Part shown: positions 43,709-53,294 of the stretch, piece by piece
Position numbering within the stretch: the first letter of the stretch is position 1
Layout: each line of letters begins with the position of its first letter
Assembly (NCBI GenBank): GCA_016210045.1
Contig: JACQUX010000024.1
Location: 62,001-126,000 of the forward strand
Reading direction: 5' to 3'
DNA: 64,000 bases
Source: Deltaproteobacteria bacterium
Lineage (GTDB): Bacteria; UBA10199; GCA-002796325; JACPFF01
Translations under genes and position numbers: made by a program
Notes under the pieces: model-generated
Seen by the model: the letters and a program-made list of their open reading frames with translations, nothing else
Database searches by the model: none
Told to the model about the DNA's origin: nothing

Positions 43709-43827
43709 TCTGTACGTAAATGCCAGATCATCATGAAGTCGTTATGGAGAAAACCCGCTCCCCATTCTCCGCGGTCATTTTTTTGAATTCCTGAGCAATC
43801 GCCGCGCGCCGTTGTACACACGGCCCG

Positions 43828-46800
43828 CTACGGCAGGCCGCGCATGCCCGCGCCTTCGGGATGGCATTGGCAGGAGGCGAAATCGAACACGGTCCCGGAT
43901 GCGCAATCGACGACCGGACAGCCGGTGCTGCTCCGATGCCACGGAGTGCCGCGGAGCGCCTTCGGGTTGCCGGTGCCGCTCGGTTGGCAGGTACACGATC
44001 CGCCGCTGCTTCCGGCGGAGACGCCGACCTCGCCGGGCCCGCACATCTGCATCGGGCAGGCCTGCTGCGCCGCAGAGGCCGGCCAAAACCCATCGGAACA
44101 CGCGGACGACAACCCTTCCTTCGGCGGCAAGAGACCGAACCCACCCTGCTGCGAGGCATCGAACGGGGAACCGGCCAGCGCGCCGGCATCTTGATGCAGT
44201 CCGAGGCATTGGGAAAGATGCAGCGCCTGCTGCGTCACGAGGTTGCAGGTCCCGCAACCCTCGGAGCCGGGACCGCAGTCGTGGGGCGCAGAGCCGCCCC
44301 CGGTGCCCTGTTGGCCCGTGCCCGTGCCAGGCCCGCTGCTCGATGTCGTCCCGTACATCTTGACCACTTTGTTCACTAACCACACACTGGTGTTGTGTCC
44401 CTGCGCCCCTCCCGCCCCCGTTTCGCCGGTCAACAGTTCCACCGTGACGGCCAGCAGGTCATGCTCCTGTTCGGTGGAACCGTTGGCCCCCAACGCACCC
44501 AATACGGCATGGGCCACGACCTCATGGAAGGCGGTTTTGGCGATCGACTGTTGGTAACCGCGAACGATCGCATTGACAAAGTCCGGACCGGTCCCTTGGA
44601 AACTGTTCCGAAGCGTCGTGAGCAAGATACTGCCGGCATAGATCGAGATCGTGTCGTCCGGATAATACGTCCCTGCGGTCGAATAATCGCCGTCACCCGG
44701 TTTGGCGACTGAAAGCCGCGCATGCTGCAACACCGTGATCGCCTGCGCGATGGCATCGGGTAGTCCATTCAGCGAGACATCCGGCATCACGACGTTCAAC
44801 GCCGCTCCGATCGCGGTGCCGACGCTCGGATTGCCGACGGTAGCGGCGGCGCGCTGCAACGCTCTGGTGTGGGCCTGCTCGATCTGCGGATGGTGGAGTA
44901 TCTGGGTGAGCGTCTTTCTAAACGATGGATAGTTCGGATGCTGTTTGTCGATCGCGCCGGTCGTCGGATCTTCGACGTCATTGAGTCGTTGTTGCAGCTG
45001 TTCCAGCAACGCGCCTAAGTCCGGGGCTTCGTCGCCCGACCGGTTGGCCGGATCCGCGCGATCCGGCATCGGGACCGCGGATGAATCCCTGCCGGGCGCC
45101 CCAGGCGTTGCTGGAGCGGACGGACCACCGGGATGACCGGACCCGCCAGATCCGGATCCCGCCCCGCCGCTATTGCGATCTCCGCTACCGGTCCCGGATC
45201 CCCCGCCCTGCTGGCCGGCGCTACCTCCCCTGTTGCCGCCCGGCCCACCCCCGGCGCCATGGCCGGGTTGCTGGTTGGCCTGTCGGGCCAAGTTTTCTCC
45301 GACATTTTGCTGCGGGGCCTTGGCACTCGCTGCCCCGGGGCCCTGCGCCGCGCTCCCGGGTCCGGGCGCATTGCCGGAATCCGGCTGTCCAGGCTGCTGG
45401 TCTCCATTACCATTGCCCTTGCTATTACCGTCGGAACCCTGACCGGCATCGTTGCTTCCGCCGCTCTCTCCTCCGTTGGAGCCGCTACTACCGTTGTCGT
45501 CATCACTGTCTTCGCCGCCACTCCCCGTCTCGCCTTCACCGCCATCATCTGTCTCTTTCGCTGCCTTCTTTTCTCCGTCGCCACCTTCCGTGCTACTTCC
45601 TCCCACGTCGATCGGCCCGCTCCCGGCTTCGCCGTTACATCCCTCGGACCAGTTGCCGGGCAACGAAGACGTGGCCCCGATGGCCACTGCATTGCCGCTG
45701 CGGTCCCCGCCACCACCGCCCCCTCCAATTGTCGAACGACCCCGCGCAAACGGCGCCGCTCCCTCCGACACCGTGGCCAGCTGGTCAAGACACTTAAAGG
45801 TGCCGCTCTGATTAAAGAGTTCGCACCCGGTCGTCGCGGAATCCGAGTCCGGCGCCGGAGACGTGCCGGCGGTGAAATCGGCCATCAGGCCTTCGCCGCC
45901 CAGGAAGGCCGCGAGTTCCAGCGTGCGATTGCCGCAGAGATAGAGTTTACACTTCCCATCACCGCGCAGCATATCGTGATACGCGCATACGCCGTGGCCT
46001 TGATGGACCGGATCCAGGATGAACTGCAGCGCGGAGAGCGGATAGCGGCACGTTGCCTGTTGCGCCATGTTCCGCCAGGCGGGGACCGTTGAAGGGCAAT
46101 TTTCCTTAGCCGCTTGATCCGTCGGAACACCGAACCCGGTCGGCGGATATTCGCTGTCACTCGTTGCGGGCGCTGCGGCAGCCGGCGCGCTTGACCCGGG
46201 ATGCAACGATTGGGACAGTTGGCGCGCCACGCCGCCAGCAGGGGTCCGTGCGCTGAGGGGTTGCGCCACGGTCGATGGCAACGCTTGATCGAAGACACCC
46301 GAATCGTCGCAGGTGGAGAAAAAGACTAGACTCCCGCGCTGTGGGTCGGACAGCGCGAGCTGCCCGCCGGGAAGGACCGAGTTTTGGGGATGCAACACCG
46401 ACGGCGTGAGAAAGGTACGGAGCCCGCGATACGTATACGTCGCGCCGAGCGCGCCATTGGCGTCGGCGACCAACAAGAATGGATTGAGCCACGCCGAGTG
46501 GAACTTATCTCGCAGCTGCGGATAGCCACGCTTCGTCAACTGGATATCGACAAATTCAGCCGCCGCCCGCAACGCCAAGTCGAGCCGCGCGGATTGAGAC
46601 GGGCTGATGCAGCCGAGTTGCCGTTGCAGGTCCTGCAACGCGGCGGCATAGTCGGCCACGGAGTGTCCAGGCACGCGAAAGGCGGCCAGCAGATAGCGGC
46701 CAAACAGCCCGTCGCGGAGGAAATCGCCGCCGCATTGGGGGGCCTCTTTCAATTCCGGCAGATCCGTATGGCCCGGTCCGACAAAGCCCTTCCGCACGGC

Positions 46801-47400
46801 GCGCGCGGCTTCGTGGATCGCGAGTTGGATCGGTTCACGATAATCGCCGGATTGGTGAATGGCGGAGGCATCAAGCCCGTTCCACCACGTCTCGATCTGT
46901 TGTTGCAACAGGGCCTCTTGCTGGACGTAGGCCGCGAGATACGGTTGGCATGCCGTAGCCGCCTGTTGCAGCGTCGGCGCTTGCGGCGGTGTTGCCGGTT
47001 GGGGGCGCACCAGCGACGGGGGCATGGGGCCGCGATCGGGCGTCGCGAGCGACGCCATGGGATTGCTACGTTGGGGCGCCGTCGGAAGGGCGCCGAGCGG
47101 TGGGGGTTGCATCGCGGATCCGTGCGTCGCGCTTTGCAACCCCTCGACGATCTGCCACGCGTGGTCGGCCACTGCGTCGAAATAGACACGGCATTGATCG
47201 TAGTACGTGTACATCGCCGCCGTCGCCGCGCGCTCCGCAGCCATGATGCCAACCGTCGGATCGAGGACGATCGACTGCAGCATTTTCGCAGACAACGCGT
47301 GCGACGACCACCACGAGGCGTTCGCCACGGGGAGCAGCATCGGATGCAAGATGAGCCCCACTATCAGGATGACGGGAAACGCGCGTTGCCGGATTGTCAT
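43828..47400 (-). CDS. Large secreted protein with Gly/Ser/Asp-rich linker and Cys-rich tail, unknown function
   Basis: 1190 aa. Signal peptide MTIRQRAF...VANAS (about residues 1-28), with GAAGAGG before the ATG at 47400. Residues 30-530 form a globular region. Then follow an acidic/glycine-serine-rich linker (about 570-800), a helical domain with TAFHEVVAHAVLGALG and EQEHDLLAVTVELL (about 980-1040), and a Cys-rich C-terminus with many CxxC and CxC pairs. The HEVVAH string recalls zinc proteases but is HExxxH, one residue longer than canonical. It follows a TSP3 lipoprotein gene 53 bp away on the same strand. Confidence 0.75.
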   Translation of the reverse strand: MTIRQRAFPVILIVGLILHPMLLPVANASWWSSHALSAKMLQSIVLDPTVGIMAAERAATAAMYTYYDQCRVYFDAVADHAWQIVEGLQSATHGSAMQPPPLGALPTAPQRSNPMASLATPDRGPMPPSLVRPQPATPPQAPTLQQAATACQPYLAAYVQQEALLQQQIETWWNGLDASAIHQSGDYREPIQLAIHEAARAVRKGFVGPGHTDLPELKEAPQCGGDFLRDGLFGRYLLAAFRVPGHSVADYAAALQDLQRQLGCISPSQSARLDLALRAAAEFVDIQLTKRGYPQLRDKFHSAWLNPFLLVADANGALGATYTYRGLRTFLTPSVLHPQNSVLPGGQLALSDPQRGSLVFFSTCDDSGVFDQALPSTVAQPLSARTPAGGVARQLSQSLHPGSSAPAAAAPATSDSEYPPTGFGVPTDQAAKENCPSTVPAWRNMAQQATCRYPLSALQFILDPVHQGHGVCAYHDMLRGDGKCKLYLCGNRTLELAAFLGGEGLMADFTAGTSPAPDSDSATTGCELFNQSGTFKCLDQLATVSEGAAPFARGRSTIGGGGGGGDRSGNAVAIGATSSLPGNWSEGCNGEAGSGPIDVGGSSTEGGDGEKKAAKETDDGGEGETGSGGEDSDDDNGSSGSNGGESGGSNDAGQGSDGNSKGNGNGDQQPGQPDSGNAPGPGSAAQGPGAASAKAPQQNVGENLARQANQQPGHGAGGGPGGNRGGSAGQQGGGSGTGSGDRNSGGAGSGSGGSGHPGGPSAPATPGAPGRDSSAVPMPDRADPANRSGDEAPDLGALLEQLQQRLNDVEDPTTGAIDKQHPNYPSFRKTLTQILHHPQIEQAHTRALQRAAATVGNPSVGTAIGAALNVVMPDVSLNGLPDAIAQAITVLQHARLSVAKPGDGDYSTAGTYYPDDTISIYAGSILLTTLRNSFQGTGPDFVNAIVRGYQQSIAKTAFHEVVAHAVLGALGANGSTEQEHDLLAVTVELLTGETGAGGAQGHNTSVWLVNKVVKMYGTTSSSGPGTGTGQQGTGGGSAPHDCGPGSEGCGTCNLVTQQALHLSQCLGLHQDAGALAGSPFDASQQGGFGLLPPKEGLSSACSDGFWPASAAQQACPMQMCGPGEVGVSAGSSGGSCTCQPSGTGNPKALRGTPWHRSSTGCPVVDCASGTVFDFASCQCHPEGAGMRGLP

Positions 47401-47453
47401 AGCGACCTCTTCTTCATGGCGGCGATCTTTCGAACTCTCCCTCACACAATCTG

Positions 47454-50400
47454 CTACCGCAATTCCAACAAGCTGTTGCTTCGATAATCGGTGAACCAGA
47501 GCGAGAGGCCACCGCCGGCCAGCGGCAACGGGATGGCTTTGCCGATATTCGTAAAGGACTGCGGCGTCGTCAGCGGCGCGTGATCGACACGGGCCACACC
47601 GGCTTTCAAAATGATCTGCACATTGCCATTCGGCTTTCCATCGCTGCCTAACGGGATTTTCAGCACTGCGCGGTGCGCCCAGGTCGTGAGATACAACGCA
47701 CTCTGATCCGGGGCGAGTGCCAGTCCGTAGGCATCACCGATGCCGACACTCAGCGGTGCACCATTGGCAACTGCGGACTGACCGGAGCCCGCCAAATGCT
47801 CCGCCACTGCGCCGGCTGTGGCGTTGCCGGTGAGCGGATCGAGCGGCACGCGCCAGAGTTTGTAGCTCGCGCCGTTCGTGCCCGACTGCGGAATGGTCGT
47901 AAAATAGAGATACCATTGTTCGTTGATATTCGCGAACGCAATGCCGCCGCGACTGGTTTCAGGAATGTCCGTTCCGCTCACGGTCACGAACGGCGCGTAG
48001 ATCGGGGCGACAGGTCCACAAGTCTGCGGATCGAGTTGCCGATATTTGATGACCTGCCGATCGCGGACATACAGGTACTGTTTCCCTGCTGCGGACACGG
48101 GCGAGAGGGCCAGCCCTTCCGGATAGGTGAGCTTCGCGACCGTCGATTCGCCGACCATCTTCTCCCCCGTCGCGGTCAGTCGGCCGTCTTCGTCGGCCTG
48201 TGACTGGATGCAACGGATGCGCGGATATCCATTGTTACTGAGTTCACTCACGTAGACGAAGAAACGCGGCGGTGTTGCCGGGTCTTGGTTGCTCGGTTGG
48301 GCAACCGCGACACTATGGGGCAACTTGAATCCGGCCGTGTCTGCATTGAACACCGGATCCAACGTGTATTTCAGTGTGTAGGGTTTCCCCAACAGCGTTT
48401 TGGAATCGTGTACGCGTCCCTGGAGATCGCGGATCAGGTAATGCAGCGTCTGCGCTTCATAGGTCGGCAGAAAGACGTACTGCCGCCCGTGCGCATCGGG
48501 GAGACTGGCGGCCGGACCTGGACTGAAGGCGACGAACGGGTCGCGCCATTTGCTCGGCAGAATATTCAGGCCGATGAGGTTGTGCACTTTCCCGTCGGGG
48601 CCCAAGTCCAGGCGCTTGATGGTGTGGTTCTCCGAATCCGCCAGATACAAACGCGGCGGCGAGGATTGATCGTCGAGCGCCATGCCATGCGGTCGACGGA
48701 AACGCGCTTCGGTCAACGGATCGCCATCGGTCCATCCCGACTGCTGCAAGTCCCCGGCGATGACGGTCGAGGGTGCGTACGATGCGAGCGAAGTATGCAT
48801 GACGACGGATCCGAGATACGCAGTGGTCTTCGGGTCACGCAGTTGTCCCCACGTGTACAGCTGCTTGCCGTCACTCGAGATCGCCAGACTGATGAGCGAC
48901 GGCTGGTTGGAGACCGGTGTCGATTGATTGCCGATGACCTCGCAACCATTCACTGGTAACGCATGGACCTTGCCGCCGCTCCAATAGCCGCTTTGGTAAT
49001 AGAGATACCGCTTCGTCCCGGTGGCGGTGGCGACGTCGCGCACTGCGGCCGAGAAGGCATACAGCGAATCGACCTGCGCCATTTGGGTGGGTGCGTCGAG
49101 CGCATGGCCATCTGGATCCAAATGGAGACAGACAATGCCGGACTTGTCTTGCCCATCCGCCGTGAGGTGGGGAATGTAGGCGTAGAGCCCATCGGCCAGG
49201 CTCGGACCGGCGGCAATCGCGGGATTGAGCGTGCTGCCGAACTTATGGGTCGCGAGGTCGAATGTCACGTCTTGGGTGCCCACGTTTCCATCCGGCAGTG
49301 TCACCGGATATTGCAACAATGTGGCCGGGCCTTGCGGCTGACCATCGGCGTCCAACGGCAAGCGTGCGAGGCCCGCTTTTTTCTGGGCCGTGACATTGCT
49401 GAGGACCAGCAGCAACGCCTGTTGATTGGGCAGTGTGGCAATGGCGGAAATGCCGGCTCCCGATAGTCCGGCCACGGACACGATTTTCAAGTTCACTACA
49501 TCGCCCTGATCATCCAATACGATCTGATAGAGACTACTGACGCCATTCGCCGCATACAAGAACTGCCCAAACGATCCGGAGACCAACGCGAGCGACTTCG
49601 CTTGATCGATGCGCGCTTGTTCCGGCGTCCCAATCACATTGCCGCCGCTGATTGCATGATGCACCACGCCGCTCAAGATCCCGTCGATCTTGTTATCGCA
49701 CGCATTGCCGGCCGGCGTGGCCGGATCGCTGTCCGCTTGGTTCGCGTTCGATTCGTCCGGACAATTGTCGGTCTGGTTCGCGACGCCGTCACCGTCACGG
49801 TCATCGTCGCACGCGTCGTCTTGACCGTCGCCGTCGCTGTCGAGCGCGGGCGTATCCGCGGGCGGCGCACAGGTCGGCGGCTCCGCAGTGTCGCACGCGT
49901 TGCCGACGCCGTCGCCATCCGTATCCGCTTGGTCGGGATTGGCAGCGGCCGGACAATTGTCGGGACCGTTTGCGGCCAATGTGAAGCCGGCGTCCGCCGC
50001 ACCGGCCGTGCACGCACTACTGCCGCTGGCACTCTCCCGCACGCCGTCCCCATCCGCATCGGGAAATTGCATCACCGTGATGTGTTGCGTGGCCTGTGTC
50101 GGGGCGCAATCGATCGCGTCCGCCACGCCGTCGTTATCGTCGTCCGCGTCGCACAAGTCGCCTTCGGCGTCGCCGTCGGTATTGGTTTGCGCCGCGTTCG
50201 CGATGCTCGGACAGTTGTCCGCGATATCGAGCGCGGCGTCGCCGTCGTCATCGGCGTCGCAGAGATCGCCTTCGCTGTCGGCATCGGCATTGGCCTGATC
50301 GGGATTGGCGATAGTGGCGCAATTATCCACGGCATCGAACACAGCATCGTTGTCGTCGTCGTCATCGCACATGTCGCCTTGCGCATCCCCGTCGGTGTCG

Positions 50401-52358
50401 GTCTGCGGCGGATTCGCCGCTGTGGGGCAATTGTCGGTCGCGTCCACGACCGTGTCGCCGTCGGCGTCCGCGTCGCACGCGTCTCCGGTGCCGTCACTGT
50501 CTGTGTCCGTCTGCGCGGCGTTCGCGATGAGCGGGCAATTATCGATCGTGTCCGCCGCGCCGTCGCCATCGTCGTCGTCATCGCAGGCATCGCCATGGCC
50601 GTCGTGGTCGGTGTCGGTCAGCGTCGAACTGGCCGTCAGCGGACAATTGTCGGTCACATCCGCCACACCGTCGCCGTCGTCATCATCATCGCAGGCATCG
50701 CCTTGGCCATCCGTGTCGGTATCGGTTTGCGCGGCATTGGCGGTGCTCGGACAGTTGTCTCCGATGTCGAGTACCGTGTCTCCGTCGTCGTCCGGATCGC
50801 AGGCGTCTCCGGCGCCATCGCCGTCGGTATCGAGTTGCTCGACGTTCGCCAACAGCGGACAGTTGTCGGGCCCGTTCACCGCCGTCGTGAATCCGGGCGC
50901 GGCCGCGCCGGTCGCACACAGTGTCTCGGCTTGCTCGTTCGTGCGCACGCCATCCGCGTCGCCGTCGGCATATTGCGTCACGGCCGTATGCTTGGTCGCG
51001 TCCGTCGGCGCGCAATCGGCCGCGTCGGGCACACTGTCGTTGTCATCATTCGGATCCGCGACATCCCCGCTCCCGTCACCATCCGCATCGACTGACTCCG
51101 CCGCATCCAACGGGAACTTGTCCGTCGCATCCGCAACGCCGTCGCCGTCATCATCCGTATCCGCGTTGTTCCCCGTGCCATCGCTATCGGTATCCACTGA
51201 TTCCTTCGCATCCAGCGGAAACGCGTCACTCGCATCCGCCACGCCGTCGCCATCATCGTCGTCGTCGCAGACGTCGCCGGCGCTATCCGTGTCAGTATCC
51301 GTCTGCGCCGGATTGACAACAGCGGCGCAGTTGTCGGTCGCGTCAGCGGTCCCATCGCCGTCGTTGTCCTGGTCGCAGGCATCGCCCTGCCCGTCCGCAT
51401 CGGCGTCCGTTTGCGCGCCATTCGCCACGAGCGCGCAATTGTCCGCGCCATCCGCCACACCGTCGCCGTCATCGTCCGCGTCGCAGAGATTTCCCAGCAA
51501 ATCGCCATCGCTGTCCGTCTGGTCCGGATTCGCCAGCGCGGGGCAATTATCCGCGGCATCCAGCCGGCCGTCGTTGTCGTGATCGCTGTCGCAGGCGTCG
51601 CCGAAGCCGTCTTGATCCCCATCGTCTTGTGGCGGATTCGCCAGCAAGGGACAATTATCGACGCCGTCACTGACGCCATCACCGTCCCGATCGACATCGC
51701 ACGGATCGCCGATCCCATCCGCGTCGGCATCCGTCTGCGCGGCGTTGGCCACTAATGGACAGTTGTCAGCGCCGTCCACCGCGCCGTCGCCGTCATCGTC
51801 GCTGTCGCACGCATTCCCCTGCGCATCCTCGTCGCTATTGACCTGCTCCGGATTCGCCAACGTCGGACAGTTGTCGACCGCATCGGCCACGCTGTCGTTG
51901 TCTCGATCCACGTCACAGACATCGCCAATCCCATCCTGATCGCCATCTTCCTGTCCCGGATTCGCGAGTAGCACACAGTTATCGGCCGCGTCTGCCACCC
52001 CGTCATTGTCCGTATCCACCGGCGGCGGCGGTGCGGGAGGTGCGGGCACAACCACGGGCAAACTCGGCGGCTCGACAGCACTCGGCGGCGGCGCCGGCTC
52101 CTCAACCGGCGCTATCGGCGCGGCATCATCGACGATCGGGGTCGGCGGCGCCGGATCCGGCGTAGTCGCCGGCGGCGTTTCGGTCTCCGCCGGCGACGAC
52201 TCGGGCGTTGGTGGCGGATTCGGCGTCTGCGGCACTTCGGCAGTCGGAGCAGTTGGCGGCGTCTCCGCAACCGGCCCATTTTGGTTACACGCGACCAATG
52301 TCAGCGCAACGCCCAACACAGCGGCCAACCCGGCCTGGTGAAGCCAGCACACCCGCAT
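47454..52358 (-). CDS. Giant TSP3-repeat lipoprotein with beta-propeller domain
   Basis: 1634 aa. A lipoprotein signal ends at LVAC (Cys 24). A Pro/Glu-rich stalk (25-110) leads to a long array (about residues 113-890) of thrombospondin type 3 repeats, roughly 36-residue pairs of DxDxDGxxDxxDNCP and xNPxQxDxDxDGxGDxCD, which bind calcium. The last 740 residues resemble repeated blades (NHL/beta-propeller-like). Such proteins are surface-anchored. It lies upstream of the 1190-aa protein gene and probably shares its transcript. The DNA of the array is quasi-repetitive and may vary in copy number. Confidence 0.88.
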   Translation of the reverse strand: MRVCWLHQAGLAAVLGVALTLVACNQNGPVAETPPTAPTAEVPQTPNPPPTPESSPAETETPPATTPDPAPPTPIVDDAAPIAPVEEPAPPPSAVEPPSLPVVVPAPPAPPPPVDTDNDGVADAADNCVLLANPGQEDGDQDGIGDVCDVDRDNDSVADAVDNCPTLANPEQVNSDEDAQGNACDSDDDGDGAVDGADNCPLVANAAQTDADADGIGDPCDVDRDGDGVSDGVDNCPLLANPPQDDGDQDGFGDACDSDHDNDGRLDAADNCPALANPDQTDSDGDLLGNLCDADDDGDGVADGADNCALVANGAQTDADADGQGDACDQDNDGDGTADATDNCAAVVNPAQTDTDTDSAGDVCDDDDDGDGVADASDAFPLDAKESVDTDSDGTGNNADTDDDGDGVADATDKFPLDAAESVDADGDGSGDVADPNDDNDSVPDAADCAPTDATKHTAVTQYADGDADGVRTNEQAETLCATGAAAPGFTTAVNGPDNCPLLANVEQLDTDGDGAGDACDPDDDGDTVLDIGDNCPSTANAAQTDTDTDGQGDACDDDDDGDGVADVTDNCPLTASSTLTDTDHDGHGDACDDDDDGDGAADTIDNCPLIANAAQTDTDSDGTGDACDADADGDTVVDATDNCPTAANPPQTDTDGDAQGDMCDDDDDNDAVFDAVDNCATIANPDQANADADSEGDLCDADDDGDAALDIADNCPSIANAAQTNTDGDAEGDLCDADDDNDGVADAIDCAPTQATQHITVMQFPDADGDGVRESASGSSACTAGAADAGFTLAANGPDNCPAAANPDQADTDGDGVGNACDTAEPPTCAPPADTPALDSDGDGQDDACDDDRDGDGVANQTDNCPDESNANQADSDPATPAGNACDNKIDGILSGVVHHAISGGNVIGTPEQARIDQAKSLALVSGSFGQFLYAANGVSSLYQIVLDDQGDVVNLKIVSVAGLSGAGISAIATLPNQQALLLVLSNVTAQKKAGLARLPLDADGQPQGPATLLQYPVTLPDGNVGTQDVTFDLATHKFGSTLNPAIAAGPSLADGLYAYIPHLTADGQDKSGIVCLHLDPDGHALDAPTQMAQVDSLYAFSAAVRDVATATGTKRYLYYQSGYWSGGKVHALPVNGCEVIGNQSTPVSNQPSLISLAISSDGKQLYTWGQLRDPKTTAYLGSVVMHTSLASYAPSTVIAGDLQQSGWTDGDPLTEARFRRPHGMALDDQSSPPRLYLADSENHTIKRLDLGPDGKVHNLIGLNILPSKWRDPFVAFSPGPAASLPDAHGRQYVFLPTYEAQTLHYLIRDLQGRVHDSKTLLGKPYTLKYTLDPVFNADTAGFKLPHSVAVAQPSNQDPATPPRFFVYVSELSNNGYPRIRCIQSQADEDGRLTATGEKMVGESTVAKLTYPEGLALSPVSAAGKQYLYVRDRQVIKYRQLDPQTCGPVAPIYAPFVTVSGTDIPETSRGGIAFANINEQWYLYFTTIPQSGTNGASYKLWRVPLDPLTGNATAGAVAEHLAGSGQSAVANGAPLSVGIGDAYGLALAPDQSALYLTTWAHRAVLKIPLGSDGKPNGNVQIILKAGVARVDHAPLTTPQSFTNIGKAIPLPLAGGGLSLWFTDYRSNSLLELR

Positions 52359-52517
52359 AGGGCATTCTCATGAGCAAGCCCCGTGCCCGAACCTAGATCA
52401 GCGGCGACATACGTAATATACTGGGATTTCACGAGTATTCCGCGTGCGAGGTTTCTGACACGGGTACGGATCAACCCAAATTCTCAGAATGACAGCGTGT
52501 TTGGTGGCTCGAAAAGC

Positions 52518-52587
52518 GGTGACTGGTGGCTAGTGCCTGGTGACTGGGATCGGACCACGAGTCACCAGGAACTAGCCACCAGTCACC
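52518..52587. repeat. Heptad-repeat hairpin H1 (TGGTGAC/TGGTGGC type)
   Basis: Arms 52518-52545 and 52560-52587 pair over 28 nt with one mismatch. The sequence consists of 7-nt units (TGGTGAC, TGGTGGC and similar). It lies between the TSP3 gene start and the mazF stop. Related copies are at 53211 and 62680. Confidence 0.9.
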
Positions 52588-52590
52588 AAA

Positions 52591-52938
52591 CTACTCCAGG
52601 TCCAAATGCAGCTTGATGGCCGTATTGAGCTTGTCCAGCGTCTCGGAATACAACCGCCCGGCGCGCAGGCCAAGGCGTAGCTTTGAAACCGTCCGGATCT
52701 GCTCCGCCAAGGCCTTCGAATCTTTGGTTAACCCACTCTCTTCGCTCGACAATGGGACTTGAAAGGGCTCCACCGTCTCAATCCGCTGTGAGGTAATCGG
52801 GACGACCGTGACCTGGTGATAGCGACGGTTGGCGGCATCATTGGAGACCACAATCGCCGGGCGTTTCTTACGAATCTCCGTCCCCACGGTCGGATCGAGA
52901 TTCACCCAAAAGATATCGCCGCGCCGTGGACTTACCAT
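52591..52938 (-). CDS. mazF: MazF/PemK-family endoribonuclease toxin
   Basis: 115 aa. The SH3-like toxin blocks are PRRGDIFWVNLDPTVGTEIRKKRPAIVVSND and TVVPITS, typical of MazF/PemK toxins that cut single-stranded mRNA. The ATG at 52938 sits inside the antitoxin stop (ATGGTAA), coupling translation. The stop is four bases from the heptad hairpin H1, which may act as a transcript end. Confidence 0.9.
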   Translation of the reverse strand: MVSPRRGDIFWVNLDPTVGTEIRKKRPAIVVSNDAANRRYHQVTVVPITSQRIETVEPFQVPLSSEESGLTKDSKALAEQIRTVSKLRLGLRAGRLYSETLDKLNTAIKLHLDLE

Positions 52939-53159
52939 TCCGGCCACTCTTCCCGATCCAATGCCTCGAACGCGTGCTCCCCGCCCCGTTTGGCGGCCCG
53001 CTCATACGCCTGCTCCAATTTTCGCATCCGTTGCGCCCGCTCGCGCCGCTCAAAGTATTCACGCAGACATTGACCGATAAACTCGGACAGTCGCCGCCCC
53101 CGCACGACCGTTCGGACTTGTGCCGCCAACGCATCATCGAGGACAATCGTAGTACGCAT
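52932..53159 (-). CDS. Ribbon-helix-helix antitoxin of the MazF module
   Basis: 75 aa starting MRTTIVLDDALAAQVR, a ribbon-helix-helix DNA-binding pattern, then SEFIGQCLREYFERRERAQR helices. It overlaps mazF by 7 bp and probably neutralises it and represses its own promoter. The start could also be the ATG three codons upstream (53168). No Shine-Dalgarno is visible before either. Confidence 0.8.
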   Translation of the reverse strand: MRTTIVLDDALAAQVRTVVRGRRLSEFIGQCLREYFERRERAQRMRKLEQAYERAAKRGGEHAFEALDREEWPEW

Positions 53160-53173
53160 ATGAGTCATATACC

Positions 53174-53197
53174 ACGTCATCTTCTGGATGACGTCAA
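53174..53197 (-). promoter_or_regulatory. Promoter and operator dyad of the mazF module
   Basis: On the minus strand TTGACG (53197-53192) and, 17 nt on, TGGTAT (53174-53169) form a plausible promoter. It overlaps a perfect dyad, ACGTCATC and GATGACGT with a 5-nt spacer (53174-53194), a suitable binding site for the ribbon-helix-helix antitoxin. Autoregulation is inferred from the family. Confidence 0.6.
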
Positions 53198-53210
53198 GAT
53201 GTTTTTTTTC

Positions 53211-53281
53211 GTGACTGGTGGCTGGTGACTGGGCGATGCAACTCACATGTGTCCGCTCCCCAGCCACCAGCCACGAGTCAC
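53211..53281. repeat. Heptad-repeat hairpin H2
   Basis: GTGACTGGTGGCTGGTGACT (from 53211) pairs with the segment ending at 53281 (about 21 of 23 nt), built from the same 7-nt units as H1. H1 and H2 thus bracket the mazF module. H2 lies between the antitoxin promoter and the end of the Lol-type permease gene. Confidence 0.82.
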
Positions 53282-53294
53282 CAGCCACCACCCC

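Noticed and set aside
43828-47400. Canonical HExxH zinc protease motif in the 1190-aa protein
   Set aside because: The string is HEVVAH, with one residue too many between Glu and His, so only a possible variant is noted.
49602-51095. 497-codon plus-strand open frame inside the TSP3 gene
   Set aside because: It is the mirror of the repetitive TSP3 coding strand (Arg/Val/Ile-rich periodic text), not a gene.
49690-52020. Tandem repeat that could suggest a CRISPR or satellite array
   Set aside because: The repeat is in frame and encodes calcium-binding TSP3 units. There are no constant repeats with unique spacers.
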